Shown: in pieces, positions 7,764-16,683 of the stretch
How positions within the stretch are numbered: position 1 is the first letter of the stretch
Layout: each line of letters opens with the position of its first letter
Assembly: GCA_050258555.1 (NCBI GenBank)
Contig: JBLMZA010000129.1
Coordinates: 44,653 to 108,652 of the forward strand
Direction: 5' to 3'
Length of the DNA stretch: 64,000 nt
From: CAISDA01 sp050258555
GTDB taxonomy: Bacteria > Bacteroidota > Ignavibacteria > UBA10030 > UBA8401
Notes under the pieces: model-generated
Told to the model about the DNA's origin: nothing
Seen by the model: the letters and a program-made list of their open reading frames with translations, nothing else
Database searches by the model: none
Position numbers and translations under genes: made by a program

Positions 7764-10319
7764 ATGCGCTTGTGCCTTCTTCTTGTGCTTGCCGCTTCCG
7801 CGCTTGCTGCGCAGCAGCCCGACTCGCTGCGCCAGCGCTCCGGATCCGCCGATACGCTTTCTCTTTCGGCGCGCGATACGACGGCGAAGTCTGCAAGCGG
7901 CATCGATTCGGCCGTTGCCTACACATCGGCCGACTCGATCGTCTTCAATTACAATTCGAAGGTGATGAGCCTCTACGGCAAGGGCGATGTGAAGTACAAG
8001 ACGATGGCGCTGAAATCGGAGCGCATCGAGGTCGAAATGAACGACGACAGGCTCGAGGCCTACGGCGTGCTCGATTCATCGAAGGCCACGAATCCCGATT
8101 CGATCCGGCAGCGCTACATCGGCACGCCGGTCATGGTCGACGGAAGCGAAACCTACGAGGGATTCAGGATCGCCTACAACTTCAAGACGCAGAAAGGGCG
8201 CATCACGCTCGGAGAGACGGCCAAGGATCAGGGCTATTACTACGGCGGGCACATCAAGAAGGTCGAGCCCGATGTGCTCTTCATCGCCGACGGGCGCTTC
8301 ACCACCTGCAGCCTCGGGCATCCGCATTATTTCTTTCTGAGTCCCGAGATGCGCGTGACGGTCAAGGACAAGATCGTGGCGCGTCCGATCTATCTCTATA
8401 TCTCCGATGTCCCCTTGTTTGCACTGCCCTTCGGGGTCTTCCCGAGCCAGGGCGGGCGGCGTTCGGGCATCATCGCCCCGGCCTACGGCGACGACAATCA
8501 GCGCGGGCGCTACCTCTCGCACTTCGGCTATTACTTCGCGCTCTCCGATTATTACGATCTTGCGCTTTCCGGCGACTGGTATACGAACGGATCATGGAGC
8601 GCGATGCCCCGCTTCCGCTATGCGAAGCGCTACGACTTCAGCGGAGATCTGAGCTTCGTTTACTCGCGCTACAGAACCGGCGAGGAGTCCGATCCCGACC
8701 GCAGGGACGAGCAGTACTACAACGCCTCGATCGTGCACAATCAGCAGTTCAATCCCACGACCAGGCTCGATGTCAACTTCACGTTCGCCTCTTCCAACTC
8801 GTTTCTTGCCACGCCGGACAACTATGCATGGCGGCTCAACCAGAATGTGACATCGAACGCCACGCTGAGCAAATCGTGGGAAGGCACGAACAACTCGATG
8901 CTCATCAACGTGAATCAGACGCAGGATCTGCGTCTCGGCAATATGACATCGACGCTTCCCTCGATCTCCTTCTCGCATGCGCAGAGTTTTCCCTTCCGCT
9001 CATCGCGCCGTGCGCGCTCCGAAGCGGGTTACTCGTGGTATGAAATGATCGGCGTCTCCTATCAGGGCGTTGCGCAGCATGCGGAATCGAAAACGCGCTC
9101 CATCGACACGGCCGCCTTCACCCGGCTTAACAGAAACGGCGCCCAGCATTCGATCGGCATTTCCTATGCGCCCAAAGCCGGATACTTCACAATCACCCCG
9201 CAGTTTTCCTATCAGGAACGGTGGTATGACAAGAGCCGGCGCGTGACGGGACTCGACACCTCGGGCCTTCCGGTCTATGAAGACGTCAAGGGATTCAACG
9301 CCGTGCGCACGTTTCAGACAGGCGTTTCCGTCTCGACGAAACTCTACGGCATGATGCGCTCGCCCGTTGCGGGCATCGAAGGCTTCCGGCACACGCTGCA
9401 GCCGGCGGTGTCGTATGTGTTCACGCCCGATTTTTCAAAGCCGTTCTGGGGCTATTGGGGCTCATACACGGACAAGCACGGCGTGCTCAAGCGCTATGAC
9501 CGGTTTGATGGTGCGCTCTATGGCGGTGCGCCATCGGGCGAGTCGCAGGCGATCAATGTGAGTGTCACGAATCTCTTCGAGATGAAGACCGCGCCGCGCG
9601 ACACAGCGGTGAAGCCCGAGAAGTATCAGCTCCTGAATCTGACGGCATCGACCGGATACAATTTCGCGGCCGAGCGCCTGAATCTCCAGCCGCTTTCGAT
9701 TTTCTACCGCACGAGCATCGGACAGGTGCTCGATATCTCCGGATCGAACACGTACGATTTCTACATGTACGACCGCGCCTCGAACGCGCGCATCAACAAG
9801 CTGCTGTTTAAAAACACGGGGCGCATCGCCGATCTCACAAGCTTCACGCTCAATATTTCCACATCGCTCAAAGGCGAGAAGCGCCGGGCTGAAACTCCCG
9901 AACAGGCTTCGGATTCGATCCGCGTGGAGGAGCAGCGCCGGAGCCGGCAAAGCGGCGTGCACGAGCTCTACATGGACGACGTGCCGGATTTTTCCATCCC
10001 CTGGAATCTCACGGCCGCCTTCTCCTATTCGCTCTCGCAGTATGATCCCACGCGGCCCGTGCGCTCGGCCAGCCTCATGCTCAACGGCGGATTCAACCTC
10101 ACGGAAAACTGGCGCTTCACCGTCTCGACCAACTACGATCTCATCACGCGCCAGTTCGCCGCGCCCTCGATCAACATCTTCCGCGATCTCCACTGCTGGG
10201 AGATGAACTTCAACTGGCGTCCTTCCGGAACGATGGCCGGCTACCGCCTGGAAATCCGCGTGAAGGCGCCGCAATTGCAGGATGTGAAGGTGACGAAGCA
10301 GTCGCTCGGCGGCTTCTGA
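7764..10319 (+). CDS. lptD: LptD-like outer-membrane LPS assembly protein (OstA)
   Basis: Predicted 851-residue outer-membrane beta-barrel that inserts lipopolysaccharide into the outer leaflet. It begins with a signal peptide (MRLCLLLVLAASALAAQ), then an OstA/LptA-like jellyroll (around SIVFNYNSKVMSLYGKGDV) and a long barrel domain rich in alternating aromatic strands. FTTCSLGHPHYFF and the terminal HCWEMNFNWRPSG stretch are characteristic of LptD. The disulfide cysteine pattern of the E. coli protein is not conserved, as in other FCB members. ATG 7764 follows GGAG; earlier in-frame starts precede a segment that does not look like a signal peptide. Presence implies an LPS-bearing outer membrane. 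Confidence 0.88.
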   Translation: MRLCLLLVLAASALAAQQPDSLRQRSGSADTLSLSARDTTAKSASGIDSAVAYTSADSIVFNYNSKVMSLYGKGDVKYKTMALKSERIEVEMNDDRLEAYGVLDSSKATNPDSIRQRYIGTPVMVDGSETYEGFRIAYNFKTQKGRITLGETAKDQGYYYGGHIKKVEPDVLFIADGRFTTCSLGHPHYFFLSPEMRVTVKDKIVARPIYLYISDVPLFALPFGVFPSQGGRRSGIIAPAYGDDNQRGRYLSHFGYYFALSDYYDLALSGDWYTNGSWSAMPRFRYAKRYDFSGDLSFVYSRYRTGEESDPDRRDEQYYNASIVHNQQFNPTTRLDVNFTFASSNSFLATPDNYAWRLNQNVTSNATLSKSWEGTNNSMLINVNQTQDLRLGNMTSTLPSISFSHAQSFPFRSSRRARSEAGYSWYEMIGVSYQGVAQHAESKTRSIDTAAFTRLNRNGAQHSIGISYAPKAGYFTITPQFSYQERWYDKSRRVTGLDTSGLPVYEDVKGFNAVRTFQTGVSVSTKLYGMMRSPVAGIEGFRHTLQPAVSYVFTPDFSKPFWGYWGSYTDKHGVLKRYDRFDGALYGGAPSGESQAINVSVTNLFEMKTAPRDTAVKPEKYQLLNLTASTGYNFAAERLNLQPLSIFYRTSIGQVLDISGSNTYDFYMYDRASNARINKLLFKNTGRIADLTSFTLNISTSLKGEKRRAETPEQASDSIRVEEQRRSRQSGVHELYMDDVPDFSIPWNLTAAFSYSLSQYDPTRPVRSASLMLNGGFNLTENWRFTVSTNYDLITRQFAAPSINIFRDLHCWEMNFNWRPSGTMAGYRLEIRVKAPQLQDVKVTKQSLGGF

Positions 10320-10422
10320 CGCGTCACGGGGCGAGCAAAGCATTCCTTCGCGGGGAAACGTTTCGCCTTCCCCCAGCGTTCAAGTTTCTATACCCACGAA
10401 GATGTGAAAGCGACGAACGAGT

Positions 10423-12315
10423 ATGTCCAACCGATTGCAGTACGAGCAGTCTCCCTATCTGCTTCAGCACGCCGAAAATCCCGTCGACTGGTATCCCTGG
10501 GGCCCCGAGGCCTTCGAGCGGGCCAGGCGCGAAGACAAGCCGATCTTTCTCTCGATCGGATATTCCACCTGCCACTGGTGCCATGTGATGGAGCGCGAAT
10601 CGTTCGAGAACGCGGACGTGGCGCGGATCCTGAACGAGTTCTATGTGCCCGTCAAGGTCGACCGCGAAGAGCGGCCCGATCTCGACCGCATCTACATGTC
10701 GGCCGTGCAGGCGATGACCGGCAGCGGCGGATGGCCCATGTCGATGTTCCTGACCCCGGAACTGGCGCCGTTCTACGGCGGCACATATTATCCGCCGGAG
10801 GATCTGCCGCAGCGGCCGGGATTCAAGACGGTGCTCGAGCGCATTCATCAGTTCTGGATCGAGGAGAAGGAGAAGGCGGTCGAATCGGCCGGGCAGCTTA
10901 TCGACATTCTCAATGAAGAGCGCGCGGGCGATCCGCTCGGCGCCGATCCGACTCCGGCATTGATGGATGCGGCCTATCAGGCGCTCGAAGCGAGCTATGA
11001 TCCCTCGAATGCCGGCTTCGGCACCGGCGCGAAGTTTCCGCGCCCGGTCGTCTTCGCCTTTCTCTTCCGCTATTACCGCCGCACGAAACAGGAGAAGGCG
11101 CTCGAGATGACGCTTGCCACGCTTGTGGCGATGGCCAGCGGCGGCATGTACGACCATATCGGCGGAGGCTTCCACCGCTACACGGTCGATCCTGAATGGC
11201 GCGTGCCGCATTTCGAAAAAATGCTCTACGACCAGGCGCAGCTCGTGCATGCGTATGTGGACGCCTTTGCGCTCACGCGCGACGGATTGTTCGAGGCCGC
11301 GGCCCGTGAGACGCTCGAGTATGTGCTGCGCGACCTGAAGAACGAGGAGGGGGGATTTTTTTCGGCCGAGGATGCCGACAGCCGCGAGCATGCCGATTCG
11401 CCGGAGGCGAAGGAAGGCGCGTTCTATGTGTGGACGAAAGAAGAGATCGATCGTGTGCTGAGCCCGGAGGAGTCGCGCGTTGTGACGGCCTATTACTCTA
11501 TTAAGGAGGAAGGAAACGTGCAGAGCGATCCGCACGGTGAATTCAGCGGAAAGAATATCCTTTCATCGCTCTTTACGATCGATGAAGTGGCGGAAGAACT
11601 CGGACTGGATCCGCAGGAAACAGAAACGCTGCTTGAGGCGGCCAAAGCGAAGCTCCTGGAAGCGCGCGCAGCGCGGCCGCGCCCGTTTCTCGACGACAAA
11701 TCGATCGCCGCCTGGAACGGGCTCATGATTTCGGCATTGGCCAAGGCCTCGCGCGTGCTGGAAGACGCGCGCTTGCTCGAGGCTGCGGCCGCCGGGGCGC
11801 GCTTTCTCATCCGCTCGCTCTATAATCCGGAGGACAAGACGCTCCGGCGCGTCTGGAGAAAAGGGCGGGCATACGCCGAGGCCCATCTTGAGGATTATGC
11901 CGCGGTGATCGACGGCCTGCTCGAATTGCATCTGGCCGGCGGCGGCGAAGAATGGCTTCAACTGGCGCAAAAGCTCTCATCGACCGAGGAAGCGCTCTTT
12001 TGGGATGCGGCCGAGGGCGGATTCTTTGAAACCTCGGGCCGCGACCGGTCGGTGCTCGTGCGGATGAAGGAGATGTATGACGGAGCCGAGCCGGCCGGCA
12101 ATTCGATGGCGGCCATGAACCTGCTCCGGCTCTCGCGCCTGACGCAGATGCCGGCATACCAGATGCAGGCGCGCAAGACGCTGCGCTCCGCATGCGCGCG
12201 GATCGCCCTTTTTCCGCAGATGATGCCCATGATGATGTGCGCGGTGGACGCATGGCTCTCGCCGGGAGAGTTTTCCTGCACGCCCGAGGGATGCGCGCTG
12301 CCGGAGGGAAAATGA
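10423..12315 (+). CDS. DUF255 thioredoxin-domain protein (YyaL/SSP411 family)
   Basis: A 630-residue cytosolic protein with an N-terminal thioredoxin-like DUF255 domain (about residues 1-165; YEQSPYLLQHAENPVDWYPW opening, CHWCHVM redox motif, GGWPMSMFLTP) followed by an alpha/alpha six-hairpin-like region resembling N-acylglucosamine 2-epimerases (HFEKMLYDQAQL, DDKSIAAWNGLMI). The family is widespread and includes human SPATA20; its molecular function is not established. Length is near the family norm, slightly short at the C-terminus. No close operon partner: 103 bases separate it from lptD. Confidence 0.92.
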   Translation: MSNRLQYEQSPYLLQHAENPVDWYPWGPEAFERARREDKPIFLSIGYSTCHWCHVMERESFENADVARILNEFYVPVKVDREERPDLDRIYMSAVQAMTGSGGWPMSMFLTPELAPFYGGTYYPPEDLPQRPGFKTVLERIHQFWIEEKEKAVESAGQLIDILNEERAGDPLGADPTPALMDAAYQALEASYDPSNAGFGTGAKFPRPVVFAFLFRYYRRTKQEKALEMTLATLVAMASGGMYDHIGGGFHRYTVDPEWRVPHFEKMLYDQAQLVHAYVDAFALTRDGLFEAAARETLEYVLRDLKNEEGGFFSAEDADSREHADSPEAKEGAFYVWTKEEIDRVLSPEESRVVTAYYSIKEEGNVQSDPHGEFSGKNILSSLFTIDEVAEELGLDPQETETLLEAAKAKLLEARAARPRPFLDDKSIAAWNGLMISALAKASRVLEDARLLEAAAAGARFLIRSLYNPEDKTLRRVWRKGRAYAEAHLEDYAAVIDGLLELHLAGGGEEWLQLAQKLSSTEEALFWDAAEGGFFETSGRDRSVLVRMKEMYDGAEPAGNSMAAMNLLRLSRLTQMPAYQMQARKTLRSACARIALFPQMMPMMMCAVDAWLSPGEFSCTPEGCALPEGK

Positions 12316-12508
12316 ACTTACACAGTGCAGAAAAAAAAGATTTTTTTGACAACTGTCGACAAAAAATTATTTGCTTTTATTTGAAAAAATACAGAAATTG
12401 TTAATTGCAGGGACGAGTGTGCTTAAGAATGCGTTTATTTGACAAGAAAACTGCCTGTTTTTCTACACTACAGCATGAATTCCTTCCACGAGCAAGGAGA
12501 ATAACGGA

Positions 12509-12850
12509 ATGAAAGTTAGAACGGAGATGAAAGGCGAAATCGCGGTCCTCGCCCCCAAGGGATCGCTGGTGGGAGGGGAAGAGACCGATGAACTGCGTGC
12601 CGCAGTCGCCCAGCTCATCGAAAAAGGAAATAAGAAATTGATCGTCGATCTTGGCGGTGTCGATTACATGAATTCGACCGCGATCGGCGCGCTGGTCTCG
12701 GCCCATACTTCCTATGCGAACCGGTCGGGCAGCATGATCCTCTGCAATGTGAACAAAAAGATCTCCAATATCTTCATTGTGACAAAACTCTCGATGATCT
12801 TCCAGATAGAAACCGATCTAGCCGAAGCAGAACTCTCGTTAACAAAGTAA
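12509..12850 (+). CDS. STAS-domain anti-sigma factor antagonist-like protein
   Basis: A single 113-residue STAS domain, cytosolic. The segment VDYMNSTAIGALVSAH contains the serine phosphorylated in SpoIIAA-type antagonists, so control by a serine kinase is plausible. No cognate anti-sigma kinase is adjacent. AAGGAG lies about 10 bases upstream. The AT-rich upstream gap carries two TTGACA sequences (12346-12351 and 12439-12444); the second precedes TACACT at 12464-12469 with a 19-base spacer, a mediocre promoter. The next genes are the ExbB cluster, but 61 bases and a TATAAT intervene. Confidence 0.85.
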   Translation: MKVRTEMKGEIAVLAPKGSLVGGEETDELRAAVAQLIEKGNKKLIVDLGGVDYMNSTAIGALVSAHTSYANRSGSMILCNVNKKISNIFIVTKLSMIFQIETDLAEAELSLTK

Positions 12851-12879
12851 ACCAAAGTAGAAAATCGTAGTTAATCTTT

Positions 12880-12885
12880 TATAAT
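12880..12885 (+). promoter_or_regulatory. Candidate -10 element for the exbB-exbD-tonB cluster
   Basis: A perfect TATAAT lies 26 bases before the exbB ATG in an AT-rich spacer. No good -35 hexamer is seen 16-18 bases upstream, so this is a weak call resting on the -10 and on position. Confidence 0.35.
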
Positions 12886-12911
12886 TTCCATTATCAACAA
12901 GGAGCAGTTTT

Positions 12912-13658
12912 ATGAAACAGGGTATTTTCAACACCATGGTCTTTGTGATCGCATTCGCCATCGGTTTCACGATTTATTATATGGTGTTCGGAACAGCACC
13001 GAAAGAGAGCATTCTCCACGATATGTATGCCGGCGGTCCTCTGGTGGCGTGCCTCATGGGTTTGTCGATCATGGTGTTGACGTACGTCGTCGAGCGTCTG
13101 TTGTCGCTTCGCAAAGCGCAGGGAAAAGCGGCTCTCCCGAAGTTCCTCACTGTGCTGGTGAAGCATGTGAATGACGGCGATATCACGAAGGCGGTTGCGG
13201 CATGCGATGCACAGCGCGGTTCGCTGGCGAACATCGTCCGCTCGGGTCTTGCACGCTTCAGCGAAGTGCGCGCCGCAAAGGACATGGACAAGAAGGACAA
13301 GATGGCCGAAGTCAAGCGCGTCATCGAAGAAGCCACAATGCTTGAAATGCCGATTCTCGAAAAGAACCTCATCGCCCTCTCGACGATCGCATCGATCTCG
13401 ACCATGGTCGGTCTTCTCGGAACGGTTATCGGTATGATTCGTTCGTTCGCGGCTCTTGCCCGTGCAGGCTCGGCCGACGCCGTCGGTCTGTCGCGCGGTA
13501 TCTCCGAAGCGCTCTTCAACACGGCAGGCGGTATCGCCATCGCCATCGCGGCCATCGTTGCCTACAACTTCTTCACCACGAAGATCGACGGCATGACATA
13601 CATGATCGATGAGGCGAGCAAGGACATCCTCGAGAACCTCCAGTCCAAAGCCGAATAA
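12912..13658 (+). CDS. exbB: MotA/TolQ/ExbB proton channel family protein
   Basis: Inner-membrane proton-channel subunit of 248 residues. It has an N-terminal hydrophobic segment (about residues 9-27), a second at 45-62 (LVACLMGLSIMVLTYVVERL), a large cytoplasmic loop, and two closing helices containing TIASISTMVGLLGTVIGMIRSF and FNTAGGIAIAIAAIVAYNFF, the signature of the ExbB/TolQ pore. Followed by two exbD genes and tonB, it should energise TonB-dependent outer-membrane transport. AAGGAG is present just upstream. A hairpin plus T-run after the gene may reduce read-through into the exbD genes, matching the excess of ExbB over ExbD needed in the complex. Confidence 0.93.
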   Translation: MKQGIFNTMVFVIAFAIGFTIYYMVFGTAPKESILHDMYAGGPLVACLMGLSIMVLTYVVERLLSLRKAQGKAALPKFLTVLVKHVNDGDITKAVAACDAQRGSLANIVRSGLARFSEVRAAKDMDKKDKMAEVKRVIEEATMLEMPILEKNLIALSTIASISTMVGLLGTVIGMIRSFAALARAGSADAVGLSRGISEALFNTAGGIAIAIAAIVAYNFFTTKIDGMTYMIDEASKDILENLQSKAE

Positions 13659-13665
13659 TTTTTCA

Positions 13666-13698
13666 GGGACCGGCCGCCCGGCGGCCGTCCCTTTTTTT
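13666..13698 (+). terminator. Intra-operon terminator/attenuator after exbB
   Basis: A GC-rich hairpin (GGGAC...GGCCGC, loop CCG, GCGGCC...GTCCC) is followed directly by seven T residues, a textbook intrinsic terminator shape. It lies between exbB and the first exbD, so it probably acts as a partial terminator that sets subunit ratio. Confidence 0.8.
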
Positions 13699-13723
13699 AG
13701 GAAATGCCATTTAAGAGAGACTT

Positions 13724-14182
13724 ATGTCTAAAAAAAGAGTTGGTGTTAAACAGGATATGACGCCGATGGTGGACGTCGGCTTCCTGCTCTTGACGTTCTT
13801 CATGCTGACGACGCAGTTCAAGCCTGAAGATGCGATCGAGGTCAGCCTGCCCGAGTCGCACTCGGCATTCAAGCTTCCCGATGCCGACGTGATCACGATC
13901 TCGATCGGCAAGGATGGCAGGACATTTCTCGGTTTCGACTCGCAGATCATGCGCTCCAACATCTTCGGCGAGCAGAACAGGCTGAAGGCCGGCATGGAAG
14001 TGCAGCCGGATATGGATCACCTCGGCCAGCTGCTGATCCGCGCCCGCACGATGAACCCGAAACTGAGAACAGTGATCAAATCGGACAAGGACACGGAGTA
14101 TGAAGTGGTCGAGCGCGTCATGTCGCTGCTTCAGAAGGTCAACATCACACGCTTCAACCTTGTCACGAATCAAGCAAAATAA
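13724..14182 (+). CDS. exbD: ExbD/TolR-family biopolymer transport protein (first copy)
   Basis: A 152-residue bitopic membrane protein. A short basic cytoplasmic tail leads into QDMTPMVDVGFLLLTFFMLTT, which holds the membrane-embedded aspartate essential for proton coupling in ExbD/TolR. The rest is periplasmic and ends in the usual small alpha/beta domain (DTEYEVVERVMSLLQKVNITRFNLVT). It partners with ExbB encoded upstream. It is 20 bases from the second exbD and diverged from it, so the two are likely paralogues with non-identical roles, a common arrangement in Bacteroidota. Confidence 0.92.
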   Translation: MSKKRVGVKQDMTPMVDVGFLLLTFFMLTTQFKPEDAIEVSLPESHSAFKLPDADVITISIGKDGRTFLGFDSQIMRSNIFGEQNRLKAGMEVQPDMDHLGQLLIRARTMNPKLRTVIKSDKDTEYEVVERVMSLLQKVNITRFNLVTNQAK

Positions 14183-14202
14183 AATTTTGAAGGATATAAA
14201 TC

Positions 14203-14727
14203 ATGGCTGATGTAGATCTGTCGCAATCGCGCGGAAAACAAAAGCATTCCAAGAAGAAGAAACGTCGTATCGGCGTAAAAAACGATATGACTCCCATGGT
14301 CGACGTGGCATTCCTGTTGCTGACATTCTTCATGCTCACCACAACGATGGCCAAGCCGCAGACGATGGAAATCAACCTCCCGCCCGACGAGAAGGTGAAC
14401 GTGGAGGTCGCGGAATCGAATCTTTTGACATTACGCGTTGTTCCAGATGAAAAGGGCAAGGATACGCTGTCGATCTATTACAATGTCGGCGTCGACAAGC
14501 CGGTGAAGATCGCCGGAAGCCGCTATGCGTCGATCAAGGCGCTGGGCAAGCTTCTGGCCGAGCAGAACAAGGCCAATCCGAAGCTGATCACGCTCCTGAA
14601 GATCGACAAGAAGGCGAAGTACGTGGATATGGTGGCAATCATGGACGAGTTCGGTCTGGCCGATATCCAGCGCTTCAGTCTTGCTCCGATGGCGGATTTG
14701 GATAAAAAAATACTCGAAAAAATATAG
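14203..14727 (+). CDS. exbD: ExbD/TolR-family biopolymer transport protein (second copy)
   Basis: A 174-residue second ExbD. It has a longer, lysine-rich cytoplasmic tail (KQKHSKKKKRRIGVKNDM), the transmembrane helix with the conserved aspartate (TPMVDVAFLLLTFFMLTT), and a periplasmic domain with KIDKKAKYVDMVAIMDEFGLADIQRFSL. The longer periplasmic insert distinguishes it from the first copy. It stands 37 bases before tonB. A weak GAAGGATATAA precedes the ATG. Confidence 0.92.
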   Translation: MADVDLSQSRGKQKHSKKKKRRIGVKNDMTPMVDVAFLLLTFFMLTTTMAKPQTMEINLPPDEKVNVEVAESNLLTLRVVPDEKGKDTLSIYYNVGVDKPVKIAGSRYASIKALGKLLAEQNKANPKLITLLKIDKKAKYVDMVAIMDEFGLADIQRFSLAPMADLDKKILEKI

Positions 14728-14764
14728 CAGTTTGAAAACATCATTGTGTTAAGGAGTTTATTCT

Positions 14765-15508
14765 ATGGCAGCTGCAGCATCAAATGTTAGCGCGCCGTAC
14801 GGGTTTCTGGAATTACGCAAGCTCTATCCGAAAAATGTCGTCCGGGCTTTGATCATCGCCGCGGTCATTCATTTTGCAGCAGTTGGATCGTACTTTCTGA
14901 TACAGTGGCTTCGCACGGAAGATGAGCCCGTTTATTCAGCGCGCGTCGTATTGAAATATTCAGACCTCGGTCCGCCGCCGTCGCTGTCGAGCTCGACAGC
15001 AGCCCCGGCGGTCTCTGTCGCCGGTCCGGCCGCAAAGCCGACGGTCGGCACGCCTGTTCCGGTGCCGGATGCCGAAGTCAGCCCTGAGGCCACGATCGCC
15101 ACGCAGACGGAAATGGCCGCGCAGGTCGGCGCAGCCGTCGAAGGCGGCGAAGGCACCGGCGGCGGCGCTCCGGTCATCGAAAACGACGTGAAGATTGAAG
15201 ACGACGGTCCGCCGCCCGATTTCGTGCCGGTGGAGAAGCAGCCCGTGCCGATCAAGAATCCCGCTCCGCAGTATCCCGAGATCGCCCGCCGCGCGGGTGT
15301 CGAAGGAACGGTGTGGGTGAAGATCTGGGTCGACAAGGAAGGCAAGGCGAAGAAGGCGCAGGTCATCAAGTCCGATGCCGAGCTCTTCAATCAGAACGCC
15401 ATCGACGCCGCATTGCAGTGGACGTTCACGCCCGCTGTCATGAACAACGGTCCGGTCGCCGTCTGGGTTTCGATCCCCTTCAAGTTCAAACTGAACCAGG
15501 CGCGGTAA
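14765..15508 (+). CDS. tonB: TonB energy-transducing protein
   Basis: A 247-residue protein with one N-terminal membrane anchor (about residues 28-48, ALIIAAVIHFAAVGSYFLI), a flexible Pro/Ala/Val-rich linker (about 72-150), and a C-terminal TonB domain beginning NPAPQYPEIARRAGVEGTVW and including NQNAIDAALQWTFTPA. It should carry proton-motive energy from ExbB/ExbD to outer-membrane receptors. AAGGAG lies just upstream of the ATG. The gene completes an ExbB-ExbD-ExbD-TonB set. Confidence 0.94.
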   Translation: MAAAASNVSAPYGFLELRKLYPKNVVRALIIAAVIHFAAVGSYFLIQWLRTEDEPVYSARVVLKYSDLGPPPSLSSSTAAPAVSVAGPAAKPTVGTPVPVPDAEVSPEATIATQTEMAAQVGAAVEGGEGTGGGAPVIENDVKIEDDGPPPDFVPVEKQPVPIKNPAPQYPEIARRAGVEGTVWVKIWVDKEGKAKKAQVIKSDAELFNQNAIDAALQWTFTPAVMNNGPVAVWVSIPFKFKLNQAR

Positions 15509-15523
15509 TTGTTCTCGACCACG

Positions 15524-15745
15524 ATGGATCCAGGAAAATTCAGTATCTATTTCGGATATGCCATGGCAGCGATTTTCTGCTGCCTTGGCATTGTTTTATT
15601 AGCGGGGGTCCTGCCGGCCGAACTTCAGCCGCCTGCGGAGTTCCGCATCATCCTCGGCATCGTGCTCCTGCTCTATGCCGTGTTCCGGTTTCTTTCGACG
15701 CGCACCAAAGCAAAACAAACCAATGAAGATCGGTCTGCATTTTGA
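15524..15745 (+). CDS. Small two-helix membrane protein of unknown function
   Basis: A 73-residue protein with two predicted membrane helices (about residues 8-29, FGYAMAAIFCCLGIVLLAGVL, and 39-58, RIILGIVLLLYAVFRFL). I do not recognise the family. It starts within 16 bases of the tonB stop and its 3' end overlaps the next gene by 23 bases, so it is translated as part of the TonB cluster. A TTG at 15509, directly after the tonB stop, would add five residues; neither start has a clear Shine-Dalgarno. Confidence 0.6.
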   Translation: MDPGKFSIYFGYAMAAIFCCLGIVLLAGVLPAELQPPAEFRIILGIVLLLYAVFRFLSTRTKAKQTNEDRSAF

Positions 15746-16649
15746 TCATGTTCTGCGCTCGATCCTCTCCGTACTCCTGCTGTGTGCTTTCTTCGGATGC
15801 GGACCGAGCGAAGGATCGCCCACCAGCGGCATCGCGACCATCTATGTTGCGGAGGATCTTGCTCCGATCATGGAACTGGAAGTCGACGCCTTTCAGCAGC
15901 AGTATCCTTCGGCGACGATTCAATTGAGGACATCGACGGCAGGACAGGCCGTCGCACACCTGATCAACGACAGCGTCAAGCTGGTCGTCGTGCCCCGGTA
16001 TCTGACGCCGGAGGAACAGGCCGTCGTCCGGAAGAATAACATACAGATCGATTCGCAGCGCATCGCCTACGACGGCGTGGCCGTCCTGGCCAATTCGTAT
16101 ACGGGCGTGAAAGAGGCGACCGCGGCGCAGCTGGCGGCCTTTGCCTCCGGCGCGCAGACGTCGATGAAGTCCATCGGCGGCTCGGCCTCGGAGAATGTCA
16201 TTCTGGCCTTCGGCGGCCGGAATTCGGAGATGCGCGAGGAACTCGGCGCGCGCCTCCTGCCCTCGGGCGTGAAGATGACCGAGTCGGTCGCTCCGTGCAC
16301 CAGTTCTACGCACGCCGTTTCATTCGTCGCAAGCCACCCCTCGGCGCTCGGATTCGTGGGGCTTGCCTGGACGAAACAGCTTCCGCAGAACGTGAAGATT
16401 CTCTCGATCGGAGACCCCGCTTTCAAGCGGCTGCCCTACTTCGACACGCTCGAATATTTTGCGCCCCATCCGGCCCATCTCTACAGAAATTTTTACCCGC
16501 TCCGCCGCACCGTCTACATCCTTTCACGGGGCACGCATATCAATGCCGACAAAGGATTCCTTGCCTTCGTCTCGGGCAGGGAAGGTCAGAGTGTGATCAA
16601 CAAGAACGGCCTGGTTCCTGCAACCATGCCGGTGCGTTTAGTTCCATAA
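15723..16649 (+). CDS. PstS-like substrate-binding lipoprotein
   Basis: A 308-residue periplasmic binding protein of the phosphate/molybdate-binding type 2 fold. The lipoprotein signal peptide ends in AFFGC. The mature part includes TIYVAEDLAPIMELEVDAF, the mid-protein SSTHAVSFVASHPSALGFVGLAW and the C-terminal YPLRRTVYILSRG...GFLAFVSGREGQSVI stretch typical of PstS homologues. In Bacteroidota the exbB-exbD-tonB cluster is often followed by such a protein and a TPR protein, as here. No phosphate ABC permease genes are nearby, so its role may be in TonB-linked sensing or scavenging; that is inference. Confidence 0.82.
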   Translation: MKIGLHFDHVLRSILSVLLLCAFFGCGPSEGSPTSGIATIYVAEDLAPIMELEVDAFQQQYPSATIQLRTSTAGQAVAHLINDSVKLVVVPRYLTPEEQAVVRKNNIQIDSQRIAYDGVAVLANSYTGVKEATAAQLAAFASGAQTSMKSIGGSASENVILAFGGRNSEMREELGARLLPSGVKMTESVAPCTSSTHAVSFVASHPSALGFVGLAWTKQLPQNVKILSIGDPAFKRLPYFDTLEYFAPHPAHLYRNFYPLRRTVYILSRGTHINADKGFLAFVSGREGQSVINKNGLVPATMPVRLVP

Positions 16650-16683
16650 CTTTTCCGTACTTTAACAGCACAAGGTAGATATC

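Noticed and set aside
7241..9043. A 600-codon frame overlapping the ROK kinase and lptD
   Set aside because: Out-of-frame shadow rich in Arg; both overlapping genes are well supported in their own frames.
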